This document shows positions 22,251 to 28,217 of a stretch of DNA of 31,778 nt, one piece after another. The stretch's first letter is position 1, and each line of letters opens with the position of its first letter. The DNA is from a virus. The stretch lies in IMG/VR virus record IMGVR_UViG_3300006917_000089, positions 1-31,778 of that record, one strand, 5' to 3'. Under the pieces are notes generated by a model. It saw only the letters and a program-made list of their open reading frames with translations, ran no database searches and was not told where the DNA came from. Position numbers and translations under genes: made by a program.

Positions 22251-23023
22251 TGGCCAGGACACGTCTGCTCTCGCCTGGATTCTTCCTAAACGAGGCGCTG
22301 TGCGACCTCCACCCGCTCACCCGAATCCTGTTTCAGGGGTTGTGGGTGCTCGCGGATCGCGAAGGCAGGCTCAAGGATCGCCCTAGGCGGATCAAGCACG
22401 AGGTTCTGCCGTATGACGACCATGACGCGGACAGGGCTCTGTACGACCTAGGTTGTGCCGGGTTCGTGACTCGCTATAGCGTAAATGGCGAGAACTACAT
22501 TCAAATCAACAACTTCCAGAAATATCAGAAGCCTCATCAACGTGAGGCTGAGTCGTCTATTCCGGCTCCTGATGCGGTGGGTAGTGTAAGGCACGACCTA
22601 GGTAGTGCTCAGCCCGGTAAAGGCAATGTCGAGCCATCGCCAAGGTGTTCGGTTTCTGTTTCTGTTTCTGATCCTGTTTCTGTTTCTGATCGGGACGAAC
22701 AGCGGCCCGCGCTGGCGCGAGCGAAGCCACGGACAGCTGGAGGTTCAGGCAAGAACTTCGGCCGAGTGTTCCTGCATCGGTGGCAGATCGACCAATTGAT
22801 CGACCGTCTCGGGGAATTGTCTGACACATTTCTGCTCGACGAATGGGTCGATGGACTGAACGAGAAGCTCGCCGGCAAGGCACTCCCTCGAGATATCTGG
22901 CCGTGGGTGCAGGACGAATTCCAAGCCGAGATTACGCGGCGCAGCTTGCCTACTGCTAAGGCTGCGAACGGCGTGGATCTCGAGCTTGTCAAGTCGCTGA
23001 TTGAACGGGACGGCCGGCCATGA
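22250..23023 (+). CDS. Replication initiator / replisome organiser with N-terminal winged helix
   Basis: It encodes 257 residues. The first 90 (LSPGFFLNEALCDLHPLTRI, then GLWVLADREGRLKDRPRRIK and YIQINNFQKYQKPHQRE) match the winged-helix N-terminus common to phage DnaD/O-like initiators, which bind the origin. Residues about 105-165 are a low-complexity linker (SVSVSVSD, PVSVSD) encoded by tandem repeats. A C-terminal helical domain from about 165 (KNFGRVFLHRWQIDQLIDRL) ends the protein, and may contact helicase or its loader. It has ATGA overlap with the next gene. Like lambda O, the gene may contain its own origin (see repeats). Confidence 0.72.
   Translation: MARTRLLSPGFFLNEALCDLHPLTRILFQGLWVLADREGRLKDRPRRIKHEVLPYDDHDADRALYDLGCAGFVTRYSVNGENYIQINNFQKYQKPHQREAESSIPAPDAVGSVRHDLGSAQPGKGNVEPSPRCSVSVSVSDPVSVSDRDEQRPALARAKPRTAGGSGKNFGRVFLHRWQIDQLIDRLGELSDTFLLDEWVDGLNEKLAGKALPRDIWPWVQDEFQAEITRRSLPTAKAANGVDLELVKSLIERDGRP
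22376..22608 (+). repeat. CCTAGG-centred dyad repeats, candidate initiator-binding sites
   Basis: Within the initiator gene, GATC-NN-CCTAGG-NN-GATC occurs at 22376-22393. GTACG-ACCTAGGT-TGTGC at 22441-22458 and GCACG-ACCTAGGT-AGTGC at 22591-22608 share a 15-of-16 identical core (22443-22458 and 22593-22608). All three are 18-bp dyads around the same palindrome. They could be initiator binding sites of an origin. CCTAGG also occurs elsewhere at a level chance could explain, so only the clustering and the repeated core count. Confidence 0.4.
22652..22693 (+). repeat. Tandem GTTTCT / 18-bp direct repeats inside the initiator gene
   Basis: GTTTCT units run from 22652 to 22687, interrupted once by GATCCT, and an exact 18-bp unit starting CTGTTTCTG occurs back to back at 22656-22673 and 22674-22691. 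They encode the Ser-Val-rich linker. The lower GC and tandem order resemble the iterons inside lambda gene O, so this is a candidate origin or DNA-unwinding element. Confidence 0.55.
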
Positions 23024-23577
23024 CCTCTCAAGAAGTGACCGCATTTTCGGAGATTTTCAACGGGCTCGCGCGCATGTTGATGACGCGTCGATTCGACGAC
23101 GGCGAGCGCGAGCGGATGATTTCTGACTACTTCCGGGCGCTGCGGAGCTATCAGCTCGACGGTGTGCGCGCGGCTGCGGAGGTCCTGGCGCAGCGGGCGA
23201 AACACTTCCCGAAGCCGGTCGAATGGATTGAAGCGATTCCGCGCACAGACCGCTACGCCGACGTGCCGGTGATGGCCGACAAGGACGCGCGCGAGCATCG
23301 GCGGGCTCACGCGATGGGCTATGAGTCGGAGCCGTGTGACTGCCATTCATGCCGCTCGGCGAATGTCGCGCACCTTCCGCTGCGGTTCGTGCCGGACTTG
23401 CACGAGGACGAAACAATCGCGATGAAAGACCCTGACGGCGGGCGGGTCATCACCTGTGGGCACTGGGCACACGGGCAGGAATTGCGTCGCTGGTATGACG
23501 CGAAGAGCCAGTGTTTCACGGCTGCGGCCGATAGCCTTCAGCGCGGAGCGATGCGTCTGATTGGGAGGCGACCATGA
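23020..23577 (+). CDS. Putative helicase loader (G39P/P-like)
   Basis: It encodes 185 residues and overlaps the initiator gene. The N-terminal helical domain (FNGLARMLMTRRFDDGERER, then DYFRALRSYQLDGVRAAAEV and HFPKPVEWIEAIP) follows the pattern of helicase-loader/inhibitor proteins such as G39P, where Y-F-x-A-L-x-x-Y and F-P-x-x recur. A central CDCHSC pair suggests a metal knuckle, and the rest is variable. Order initiator then loader matches phage replication modules. No ATPase (Walker) motif is seen, so it is not a DnaC-type loader. Confidence 0.5.
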   Translation: MTSQEVTAFSEIFNGLARMLMTRRFDDGERERMISDYFRALRSYQLDGVRAAAEVLAQRAKHFPKPVEWIEAIPRTDRYADVPVMADKDAREHRRAHAMGYESEPCDCHSCRSANVAHLPLRFVPDLHEDETIAMKDPDGGRVITCGHWAHGQELRRWYDAKSQCFTAAADSLQRGAMRLIGRRP

Positions 23578-23765
23578 AGGCCACACCGGGACGTGTGGCG
23601 CTCTCCGCTGAGCGTCGTTGCTGGTTGTGCCGGCGTCCAATTACGCGCGAGGGGCAGCGCGGGCCGCTGCGGACACATCCGATCTGTCGGAGGCTGAACG
23701 ATGCCGGGATGCGGCAATCTCAGATTCGCGAGCGGGTGTCGCGGTTGATGGAGGAGGTGAAGTGA
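23574..23765 (+). CDS. Small zinc-binding hypothetical protein
   Basis: It encodes 63 residues, overlapping both neighbours (ATGA, TGATG). A CWLCRRPI pair at 16-19 with a later THPICRRLND gives a possible three- or four-ligand zinc site. Two helices follow (MRQSQIRERVSRLMEEVK). Basic character suits nucleic-acid contact. Function unknown. Confidence 0.58.
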   Translation: MKATPGRVALSAERRCWLCRRPITREGQRGPLRTHPICRRLNDAGMRQSQIRERVSRLMEEVK

Positions 23766-24241
23766 TGGCATGCGGAGATACGTCTCCAGCTGGATTCGCT
23801 GGGCATTGGCGCGAGTGGCACAGAGGACACGGGTGCGAGCTTGACCCGAACAGGTGTGGCGTGATGGCTGAAGAGAATCCGGCAGTAGACGCTATTGAAG
23901 TTGGCGGCACCTACATGGATCGCAGCATCGCGGACTTCCAGCGAGCGTGTTTTGTGACAATCAGTGCCGAGCAGCGGAATGTATCACCAGATACCGCGCT
24001 CATCGCTCTGCTCTGTGATGCCGTCAGGTGCTCACGCGAGTTGAGCATGGCCGCAGCGAGGGCGATGGATGAAGACTCTGCCTCCCTCAAAGCCCAACTC
24101 GCCGCCGCTCAAGAACGAGAGCGCATCTTGACGGATGGGCTGTGCGACCTCCGCGACATGCTGGAATCCGACTGCGATCCGTCAGCGATCGTCACAGGCA
24201 TTGTGGGCGCGCTTGCGAATGCCAAGGCGGTGAAGCCGTGA
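23765..24241 (+). CDS. Hypothetical early protein with helical core
   Basis: It encodes 158 residues from the ATG in TGATG; a longer in-frame reading upstream lies inside other genes. A short Cys/His start (GHWREWHRGHGCELDPNRCG) could bind metal. The rest is helical: MDRSIADFQRACFVTISAEQ, then a coiled-coil-like ASLKAQLAAAQERERILTDG. An alternative start at 23864 (ATGGCTGAAG) would remove the Cys/His part. No family recognised. Confidence 0.55.
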   Translation: MACGDTSPAGFAGHWREWHRGHGCELDPNRCGVMAEENPAVDAIEVGGTYMDRSIADFQRACFVTISAEQRNVSPDTALIALLCDAVRCSRELSMAAARAMDEDSASLKAQLAAAQERERILTDGLCDLRDMLESDCDPSAIVTGIVGALANAKAVKP

Positions 24242-24423
24242 AGGCTAGGTATTGCGGGATGTGCGACAAGTGGCTGCCGAAGAAGCACCGAGAGTGCCCA
24301 GCGTGCGGTGCCGAAACTTCTAAAATCGTCGAATTTTGCGCCGCATGTGACAGGGAAGGGGCCACAGCCGGAGGAGACACGAGCGGAAATCATACCTGCA
24401 AGAAAGAGTCGGTGAAGCCGTGA
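24238..24423 (+). CDS. Zinc-finger microprotein with CxxC pairs
   Basis: It encodes 61 residues from a GTG in GTGA overlap. Three CxxC pairs (YCGMC, ECPAC, FCAAC) and a terminal Cys make two zinc sites likely. This rubredoxin/zinc-ribbon-like layout is common in phage early genes. The end reaches the next start with GTGA overlap. Role unknown. Confidence 0.65.
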   Translation: MKARYCGMCDKWLPKKHRECPACGAETSKIVEFCAACDREGATAGGDTSGNHTCKKESVKP

Positions 24424-24701
24424 AGCCAGCCTATGCCCGTCACAGGCCAGACACGACCGCGAAGGCACTTTCAGCCTACGCCGTCCAGTGCGGGCTCACC
24501 ATTATCGACGTGGGCCATCCATTCGACGCGCTGGCGGTTTACGGCGACGTGCAGAAAGCTGTTGACTGGAAGACGCCAGGCGGGACACTAACCGATAGCC
24601 AGGCTAAGCTCGTGGCTCGCGGGCTGCGGCTGCGATTTGTGAGCACACCAGAGCAGGTGGATGCGCTCGCTGCGGAAATGAAACGCGACGCGAGCCGGTA
24701 G
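24420..24701 (+). CDS. PD-(D/E)XK mini-nuclease (VRR-NUC-like)
   Basis: It encodes 93 residues from a GTG in GTGA overlap. The sequence fits the restriction-endonuclease core: TAKALSAYAVQCGLTIIDVG (helix-strand), HPFDALAVYGDVQKAVDWKT with D in the first catalytic place and D-W-K replacing the usual E-x-K, GGTLTDSQAKLVARGLRLRF where T-x-x-Q is a VRR-NUC signature, and a final strand plus helix (TPEQVDALAAEM). VRR-NUC proteins cleave branched DNA such as Holliday junctions, consistent with the recombination genes nearby. Confidence 0.65.
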   Translation: MKPAYARHRPDTTAKALSAYAVQCGLTIIDVGHPFDALAVYGDVQKAVDWKTPGGTLTDSQAKLVARGLRLRFVSTPEQVDALAAEMKRDASR

Positions 24702-24710
24702 GAGGACCAC

Positions 24711-24935
24711 ATGGAAACGCCGGACACGAACGACCACATTTTCCAGACTGGCCGAATTCCGCGCCAGGATGCCCCAGGACGCGCGATTGGCTCGTGGTGG
24801 CTGTTAGCCCCACGGGACGGGTTTACGTCGCGCGCACGGGCGCTACAGGCCGAAATGAGCCGCACGCCGGAAGGCCGCATGGTCGGTATGGGCGCCACGG
24901 TCGGCTGGGGGCCGCGCATCGGGGCGACCAGGTGA
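24711..24935 (+). CDS. Short hypothetical protein with strong ribosome binding site
   Basis: It encodes 74 residues with AGGAGG just upstream of the ATG, one of the best sites in the operon. The sequence is Gly/Arg rich with WWLLAPRDGFTSRARALQAE in the middle and GMGATVGWGPRIGATR at the end. No recognised motif. It ends in GTGA overlap with the next gene. Confidence 0.55.
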   Translation: METPDTNDHIFQTGRIPRQDAPGRAIGSWWLLAPRDGFTSRARALQAEMSRTPEGRMVGMGATVGWGPRIGATR

Positions 24936-25102
24936 GCGACTACCTACGGGCGTGGCGAGCTCGGCAGCGGGCGCGGGGGCGGTGCGTCGCCTGTCTCGCG
25001 CGGGCTGAGTTGGGGCGGAAAATGTGCGCGCTGCATCTCTATAAGGCGCGCGTGAACAAGGCGCGGCGGGTCGGCAAGCCGTTGCCGGAGATGGTAAAAT
25101 GA
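24932..25102 (+). CDS. Basic zinc-knuckle microprotein
   Basis: It encodes 56 residues from a GTG in GTGA overlap. A CVACLARAELGRKMCALHLY segment (C-x2-C-x10-C-x2-H) provides a plausible zinc site in a very basic protein (ARQRARGR at the start, NKARRVGK later). Nucleic-acid binding is likely; no family recognised. Confidence 0.6.
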   Translation: MSDYLRAWRARQRARGRCVACLARAELGRKMCALHLYKARVNKARRVGKPLPEMVK

Positions 25103-25200
25103 CGACGCAGGATTGTCAAAATTGCGAGAAATTGCGCGCGGAAATCGCGCTTTTGATGCGCACCATTAAGATGCTGACAGACCTTAAGGCCGGCCAATGA
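25099..25200 (+). CDS. 33-residue helical microprotein with CxxC
   Basis: It lies between ATGA overlaps on both sides. It reads MTTQDCQNCEKLRAEIALLM, then a second helix with KMLTDLKAGQ. A single CxxC before an amphipathic helix is typical of tiny phage proteins that dimerise around one zinc. Evidence is mainly its coupling to neighbours. Confidence 0.5.
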   Translation: MTTQDCQNCEKLRAEIALLMRTIKMLTDLKAGQ

Positions 25201-25340
25201 CGAACGCTGAAATCGCCATGCGCGACGACTTCGAGGAACGAGCCGCCATCATGGAATACGAGGCGGGGTTGCCGCGCGTCGAAGCGGAGCGATTGGCGCG
25301 TCAACTCGCAGCGCAGCGTGGTCGCCAGGAGAAGAAATGA
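25197..25340 (+). CDS. 47-residue conserved-type phage microprotein
   Basis: It encodes MTNAEIAMRDDFEERAAIME, then YEAGLPRVEAERLARQL and a basic end. The D-E-E-R-A-A-I-x-E-Y-E-A-G-L-x-R-x-E-A-E pattern is widespread in phage small proteins located near replication genes, although its function is not known. Overlaps with both neighbours by ATGA. Confidence 0.6.
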   Translation: MTNAEIAMRDDFEERAAIMEYEAGLPRVEAERLARQLAAQRGRQEKK

Positions 25341-25591
25341 TCCGACGCTGGTGGCAATTCTTTAGATGGTCCCGACAGTCCGGCGGCTGGCGTGTTGTGC
25401 GTAGGCAGAATGGCACCTGTGAGGTGCGATGGTCGGTGCCCTACGGCGCGGACTGGTATTTCTACCTACCTGATCAATGGTCGGACTATCACGAGGCGTT
25501 ATGTGCCGTGCAGCAACTAAACGGCCGGCGGTTGCGTCCTGCGGAATTAGCGCCATGTCGTGAGCTATTCCCTGGCCCATTGTCAACCTAG
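25337..25591 (+). CDS. Trp-rich hypothetical protein
   Basis: It encodes 84 residues, ATGA-coupled to the previous gene, with many Trp and Arg (RRWWQFFRWSRQSGGWRVVR, then EVRWSVPYGADWYFYLPDQW). The core reads as several short beta strands. It is the last gene of the early operon before the promoter gap. No family recognised. Confidence 0.55.
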   Translation: MIRRWWQFFRWSRQSGGWRVVRRQNGTCEVRWSVPYGADWYFYLPDQWSDYHEALCAVQQLNGRRLRPAELAPCRELFPGPLST

Positions 25592-25695
25592 TTGTGTCCT
25601 AAATGATACGCAATTAAGCATGATTCTGTTCTTTGCCGGTCGCGGGCACATGGCATAATTAAGGCGATGCTGTCAACCTCTGGCGTGGGCGTGCC
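25592..25695 (+). promoter_or_regulatory. Promoter region for the membrane/secreted-protein block
   Basis: This 104-bp gap is AT-richer than the surroundings. Possible sigma-70 elements are TTGTCA (25580-25585) with AATGAT (25602-25607), 16-bp spacer, and TTGCCG (25633-25638) with TAATTA (25656-25661), 17-bp spacer. TGGCA at 25651-25655 with GGC near 25663-25665 also gives the GG-N10-GC spacing of a sigma-54 promoter, though the -12 part reads AGGC in place of TTGC. Which one works cannot be decided here. Confidence 0.45.
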
Positions 25696-26040
25696 ATGAC
25701 GGAAATCGACCTCGGGGCGTCCTCGCACACGCCGCAGTCGTCTGAAGACGGCGCGTGGAAGACGTGGACGCTTGGCGCAATTCTTACCGCGCTGCTGGGT
25801 TTAGCTGGCACATGGGGCGCATCGGTGCAAGAGCGCATTGTGTCAGCGGAGCGTGATAGCCAGTTGACGCGCGAGCGGCTATCGAACATTGAAGCGCGGG
25901 CCGACAGTATCCAGCGTCAGATTGACGCAAACGTGATCGACCTCAAGGAAGCCGTTCGGCGTATTGATAACAAACTCGACCGCATTATTGAAGGTGATCG
26001 GAATGGTTACGTTAACGGCGCGCGGCGCTTTGATCGCTAA
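25696..26040 (+). CDS. Membrane-anchored coiled-coil protein (possible lysis accessory)
   Basis: It encodes 114 residues. After an acidic 20-residue start comes a membrane helix at about 22-43 (WTLGAILTALLGLAGTWGAS), then a long coiled coil (RIVSAERDSQLTRERLSNIE, QRQIDANVIDLKEAVRRIDN). This N-terminal-anchor plus coiled-coil layout resembles phage holin-associated or spanin-like proteins, and the location after the promoter gap would suit a lysis cassette. No endolysin is visible nearby, so the role is uncertain. Its end overlaps the next gene by 38 bp. Confidence 0.62.
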   Translation: MTEIDLGASSHTPQSSEDGAWKTWTLGAILTALLGLAGTWGASVQERIVSAERDSQLTRERLSNIEARADSIQRQIDANVIDLKEAVRRIDNKLDRIIEGDRNGYVNGARRFDR

Positions 26041-26722
26041 ATACCTCGGGCTTCTGCTGTGTTTGTCGTTGCCCATGTCTGCCGCGGCGGGGCCTGTGAA
26101 CCTCATCACGAACAGCGACTTTTCAGGGGGCTACGTCGGCTTCACGACGGATTACATCTTTACGGCCGATGGCGGCGCAGACGATGACCTGTGGGATCCT
26201 GGCGTGTTTGGTATTGATGACACGGCTGCGGGCCGGCATCCGTATTGGGTGACGACTGGCGACCACACATCAGGCTCTGGTGCCATGATGCTCGTGAACG
26301 GACAAACGGCGTCGGCGTCTACCGTCTGGAAGCAGTCGGTGTCTGTGGCGCCCGATACGACATACTTCTTCGAGGCGTGGGCGATGGATCTGTGCTGCAA
26401 TGCGCTCATGCCGGTGCCGTTTGAGCCGCCCAGCTTGTCGTTCTGGATTAATGGGTTTCAGGTCGGGTCGTCGCTGACGGGTTCGACTGGCGCATGGTCC
26501 GGACTGTCGAATACCTGGAACTCGGCGAGTGCTTCATTGGCGACGCTAGAGATTCGGAATGGTTCGACCATCTACTCAGGGAACGATTTTGCGCTTGATG
26601 ACTTATTCCTCGGCACTGAGTCCAGCTTAAACCCGGCTCCTGAGCCGGCATCGATGCTGTTGCTCGGCACCGGGCTGATTGGCGTGGCGCGTGCGGCTCG
26701 AGCTCGGCGGAGGCGTGCGTAA
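26003..26722 (+). CDS. Secreted PEP-CTERM protein with carbohydrate-binding-like domain
   Basis: The ATG at 26003 has AAGG about 8 bases upstream and gives 239 residues; a TTG at 25964 is the only earlier start. A signal peptide (basic start, hydrophobic YLGLLLCLSLPMSA, cleavage after AAA about residue 29) is followed by NLITNSDFSGGYVGF and a beta-sandwich typical of carbohydrate-binding jelly rolls (VWKQSVSVAPDTTYFFEAWA, then SLSFWINGFQVGSSL). The C-terminus is a textbook PEP-CTERM signal: PEP at about 213-215, a hydrophobic helix (MLLLGTGLIGVA), and an Arg cluster (RARRRR). Host exosortase should sort it at the inner membrane. Such proteins are host surface/EPS proteins, so a phage copy is unexpected. 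Confidence 0.88.
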   Translation: MVTLTARGALIAKYLGLLLCLSLPMSAAAGPVNLITNSDFSGGYVGFTTDYIFTADGGADDDLWDPGVFGIDDTAAGRHPYWVTTGDHTSGSGAMMLVNGQTASASTVWKQSVSVAPDTTYFFEAWAMDLCCNALMPVPFEPPSLSFWINGFQVGSSLTGSTGAWSGLSNTWNSASASLATLEIRNGSTIYSGNDFALDDLFLGTESSLNPAPEPASMLLLGTGLIGVARAARARRRRA

Positions 26723-26751
26723 AATGCCTGTGATTTTCGGTCTATCGGCGT

Positions 26752-27198
26752 ATGATTGGGCTGTCAATGTATGTGTGGCCGTGGGCGAGTGGTATGCCGC
26801 GCATGTGGGCTGGTATTGGGGCTAGGCTCGCGCTAGTCGCGGCGTGCCTCTGCTGGTCTACGCCGGCATGGGCTGATGAGGCGAACGACCGCAAGGCGGC
26901 TGGTATTCTGCTGGCTGGATTCGGGTTTGCGGCGTCGGTCGATATGCTCCAGACATCCTACTGCCTCGGCGCGCACACCTGCACGGAAGCGAATCCGCTG
27001 CTCGGCCGCGGCATCAACAAGTTCGGCGTTGTGCCTGGCTTGTCGATTAAGGGCGCTGTGCATACCGCGTCGATCTACCTGCTCGCTCGGCATCGCGCGA
27101 AAGCGCCGCGGGCGGTCAAATGGGCCGCGCTCGGGCTGCTCGCCGCGCAAACCGCCGTGGATGTCCACAACTACCGGCAAATGCGAGGTGTGCGATGA
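26752..27198 (+). CDS. Multi-pass membrane protein, DUF5658-like
   Basis: It encodes 148 residues. A signal-like or first membrane segment (GARLALVAACLCWSTPAWAD) ends at A-W-A about residue 41, so later ATGs (26794 or 26803) could be the real start. The mature part has KAAGILLAGFGFAASVDMLQ, then TEANPLLGRGINKFGVVPGL and two more helices. The D-x-x-x-T...E-x-N-P-L-L pattern resembles DUF5658-type inner membrane proteins. It overlaps the next gene by ATGA. Possibly a host-modifying moron gene. Confidence 0.62.
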   Translation: MIGLSMYVWPWASGMPRMWAGIGARLALVAACLCWSTPAWADEANDRKAAGILLAGFGFAASVDMLQTSYCLGAHTCTEANPLLGRGINKFGVVPGLSIKGAVHTASIYLLARHRAKAPRAVKWAALGLLAAQTAVDVHNYRQMRGVR

Positions 27199-27866
27199 TC
27201 CGCGCGTTGCTCGTGTTGGCGTTGCTTGTGCTGCCGTCGCCGGCTTTCGCGCAACCGTCTGCGATTCGCGATGCGCTCACGGCATCACGCGTGCTCTATC
27301 CAACGCCGATGAGCCCATCCCAAGTGTCCGAGATGCTATCCCGCGGACTCGCTGGACAGAGTGGATGGGCGCTCCTGCGCAAGGATGGCGGCTCTACGTG
27401 TCCGACTCCATACACTGGCATCCGTGTCTCCTGTGACTGGATCATCGACGTGCCTGGTGGCTGGGGATACGACGTGATCGCCGATGTGGAGGGCTCTGGA
27501 CGGCTCACGTGGAGCGACGGCGTGCCGAACGGTGTCGGCATCCAGACGGTTGCGCCGTGGCCTGTCGGCGTGCCACAGCAGCCGCAGACGCCCATCGGCG
27601 GCGCTGTGACGCCTGATGTGATTCGCGCGATTGTGTCGTCTGAAGTTGATAAGATCTACGCGCAGAACGAGCGCATCTTTGCGGCGCTCACGCAGTTGGA
27701 CGACCTGAACACGAATGCGATCCTCGGGCGACTCAACACGATTCAGGAAGACATCAATAATCCGGGTTGGTTTAAGCGGGTCGTCAGTAATCGCTATGTG
27801 CAGATCATCGCGGCCGGCGTAGCGGCGTATTTCTCGCGTGAGATGTTGAGCAATCAGAAGCCGTGA
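27195..27866 (+). CDS. Secreted/periplasmic protein with coiled-coil end, unknown
   Basis: It encodes 223 residues from the ATG in ATGA overlap. A clear signal peptide (MIRALLVLALLVLPSPAFAQ, cleavage after AFA) is followed by a domain with two Cys (GSTCPTPYTGIRVSCDWIID) that could form a disulphide. The C-terminal 90 residues are helical (EVDKIYAQNERIFAALTQLD) with a weak hydrophobic end (YVQIIAAGVAAYFS) that may anchor it. Two-part structure hints at a spanin or envelope protein. No lysozyme-type active site is present. Confidence 0.62.
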   Translation: MIRALLVLALLVLPSPAFAQPSAIRDALTASRVLYPTPMSPSQVSEMLSRGLAGQSGWALLRKDGGSTCPTPYTGIRVSCDWIIDVPGGWGYDVIADVEGSGRLTWSDGVPNGVGIQTVAPWPVGVPQQPQTPIGGAVTPDVIRAIVSSEVDKIYAQNERIFAALTQLDDLNTNAILGRLNTIQEDINNPGWFKRVVSNRYVQIIAAGVAAYFSREMLSNQKP

Positions 27867-28129
27867 ACGGCGCGGATGTGCACTGGTTACGGGTGCGGTG
27901 GAAGTGGCCAATGAGTGAACCGACAACGCCGACCTTCTCGACGGCGACATTCGCGGCATTGCTCGCGGCGTGGTGGCCTGTCGCTGATCCATTTCTGGTG
28001 GCGCTCGGGGCGTGGATGCAGTCGCACTCTGTCATCGTGTTCCCAGAAGGCTATAGCATGACGTTACGCGCGGCGCTCGAAGCGCTGGTAACGGCGCTGG
28101 CGATCCGCTGGCACATGGGGCAGCGGTGA
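27863..28129 (+). CDS. Small membrane protein, holin-like
   Basis: It encodes 88 residues from a GTG in GTGA overlap; an ATG at 27911 would give a shorter form starting SEPTTPTFSTATF. Two hydrophobic segments (FAALLAAWWPVADPFLVALG and LRAALEALVTALAIRW) are joined by a polar loop, as in class II holins. It lies in the membrane-protein block where lysis genes would be expected. No sequence motif proves this, so holin is a guess by topology. Confidence 0.55.
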   Translation: MNGADVHWLRVRWKWPMSEPTTPTFSTATFAALLAAWWPVADPFLVALGAWMQSHSVIVFPEGYSMTLRAALEALVTALAIRWHMGQR

Positions 28130-28203
28130 CATGCGTAATGGCTGCGGTCGTGGTGATCGTTGTGATGCTGGCGATCAATGTGGACGCTTGGCGGCATCGG
28201 TAG
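28126..28203 (+). CDS. 25-residue membrane microprotein
   Basis: It starts with GTG in GTGA overlap and reads MTCVMAAVVVIVVMLAINVD then AWRHR. Nearly the whole chain is one membrane helix with a basic end. The overlap and an AGGAG following for the next gene support it, but the length makes it tentative. Confidence 0.4.
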   Translation: MTCVMAAVVVIVVMLAINVDAWRHR

Positions 28204-28217
28204 GAGTGTCATAGGCT

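Noticed and set aside
22609-23346. Reverse-strand frame of 245 aa opposite initiator and loader genes
   Set aside because: High-GC shadow frame with Arg/Ser-rich low-complexity sequence; the + strand genes there have family features and coupled starts.
27336-27992. Reverse-strand frame of 218 aa
   Set aside because: Opposes a gene with a clear signal peptide on the + strand; the reverse translation has no protein-like pattern.
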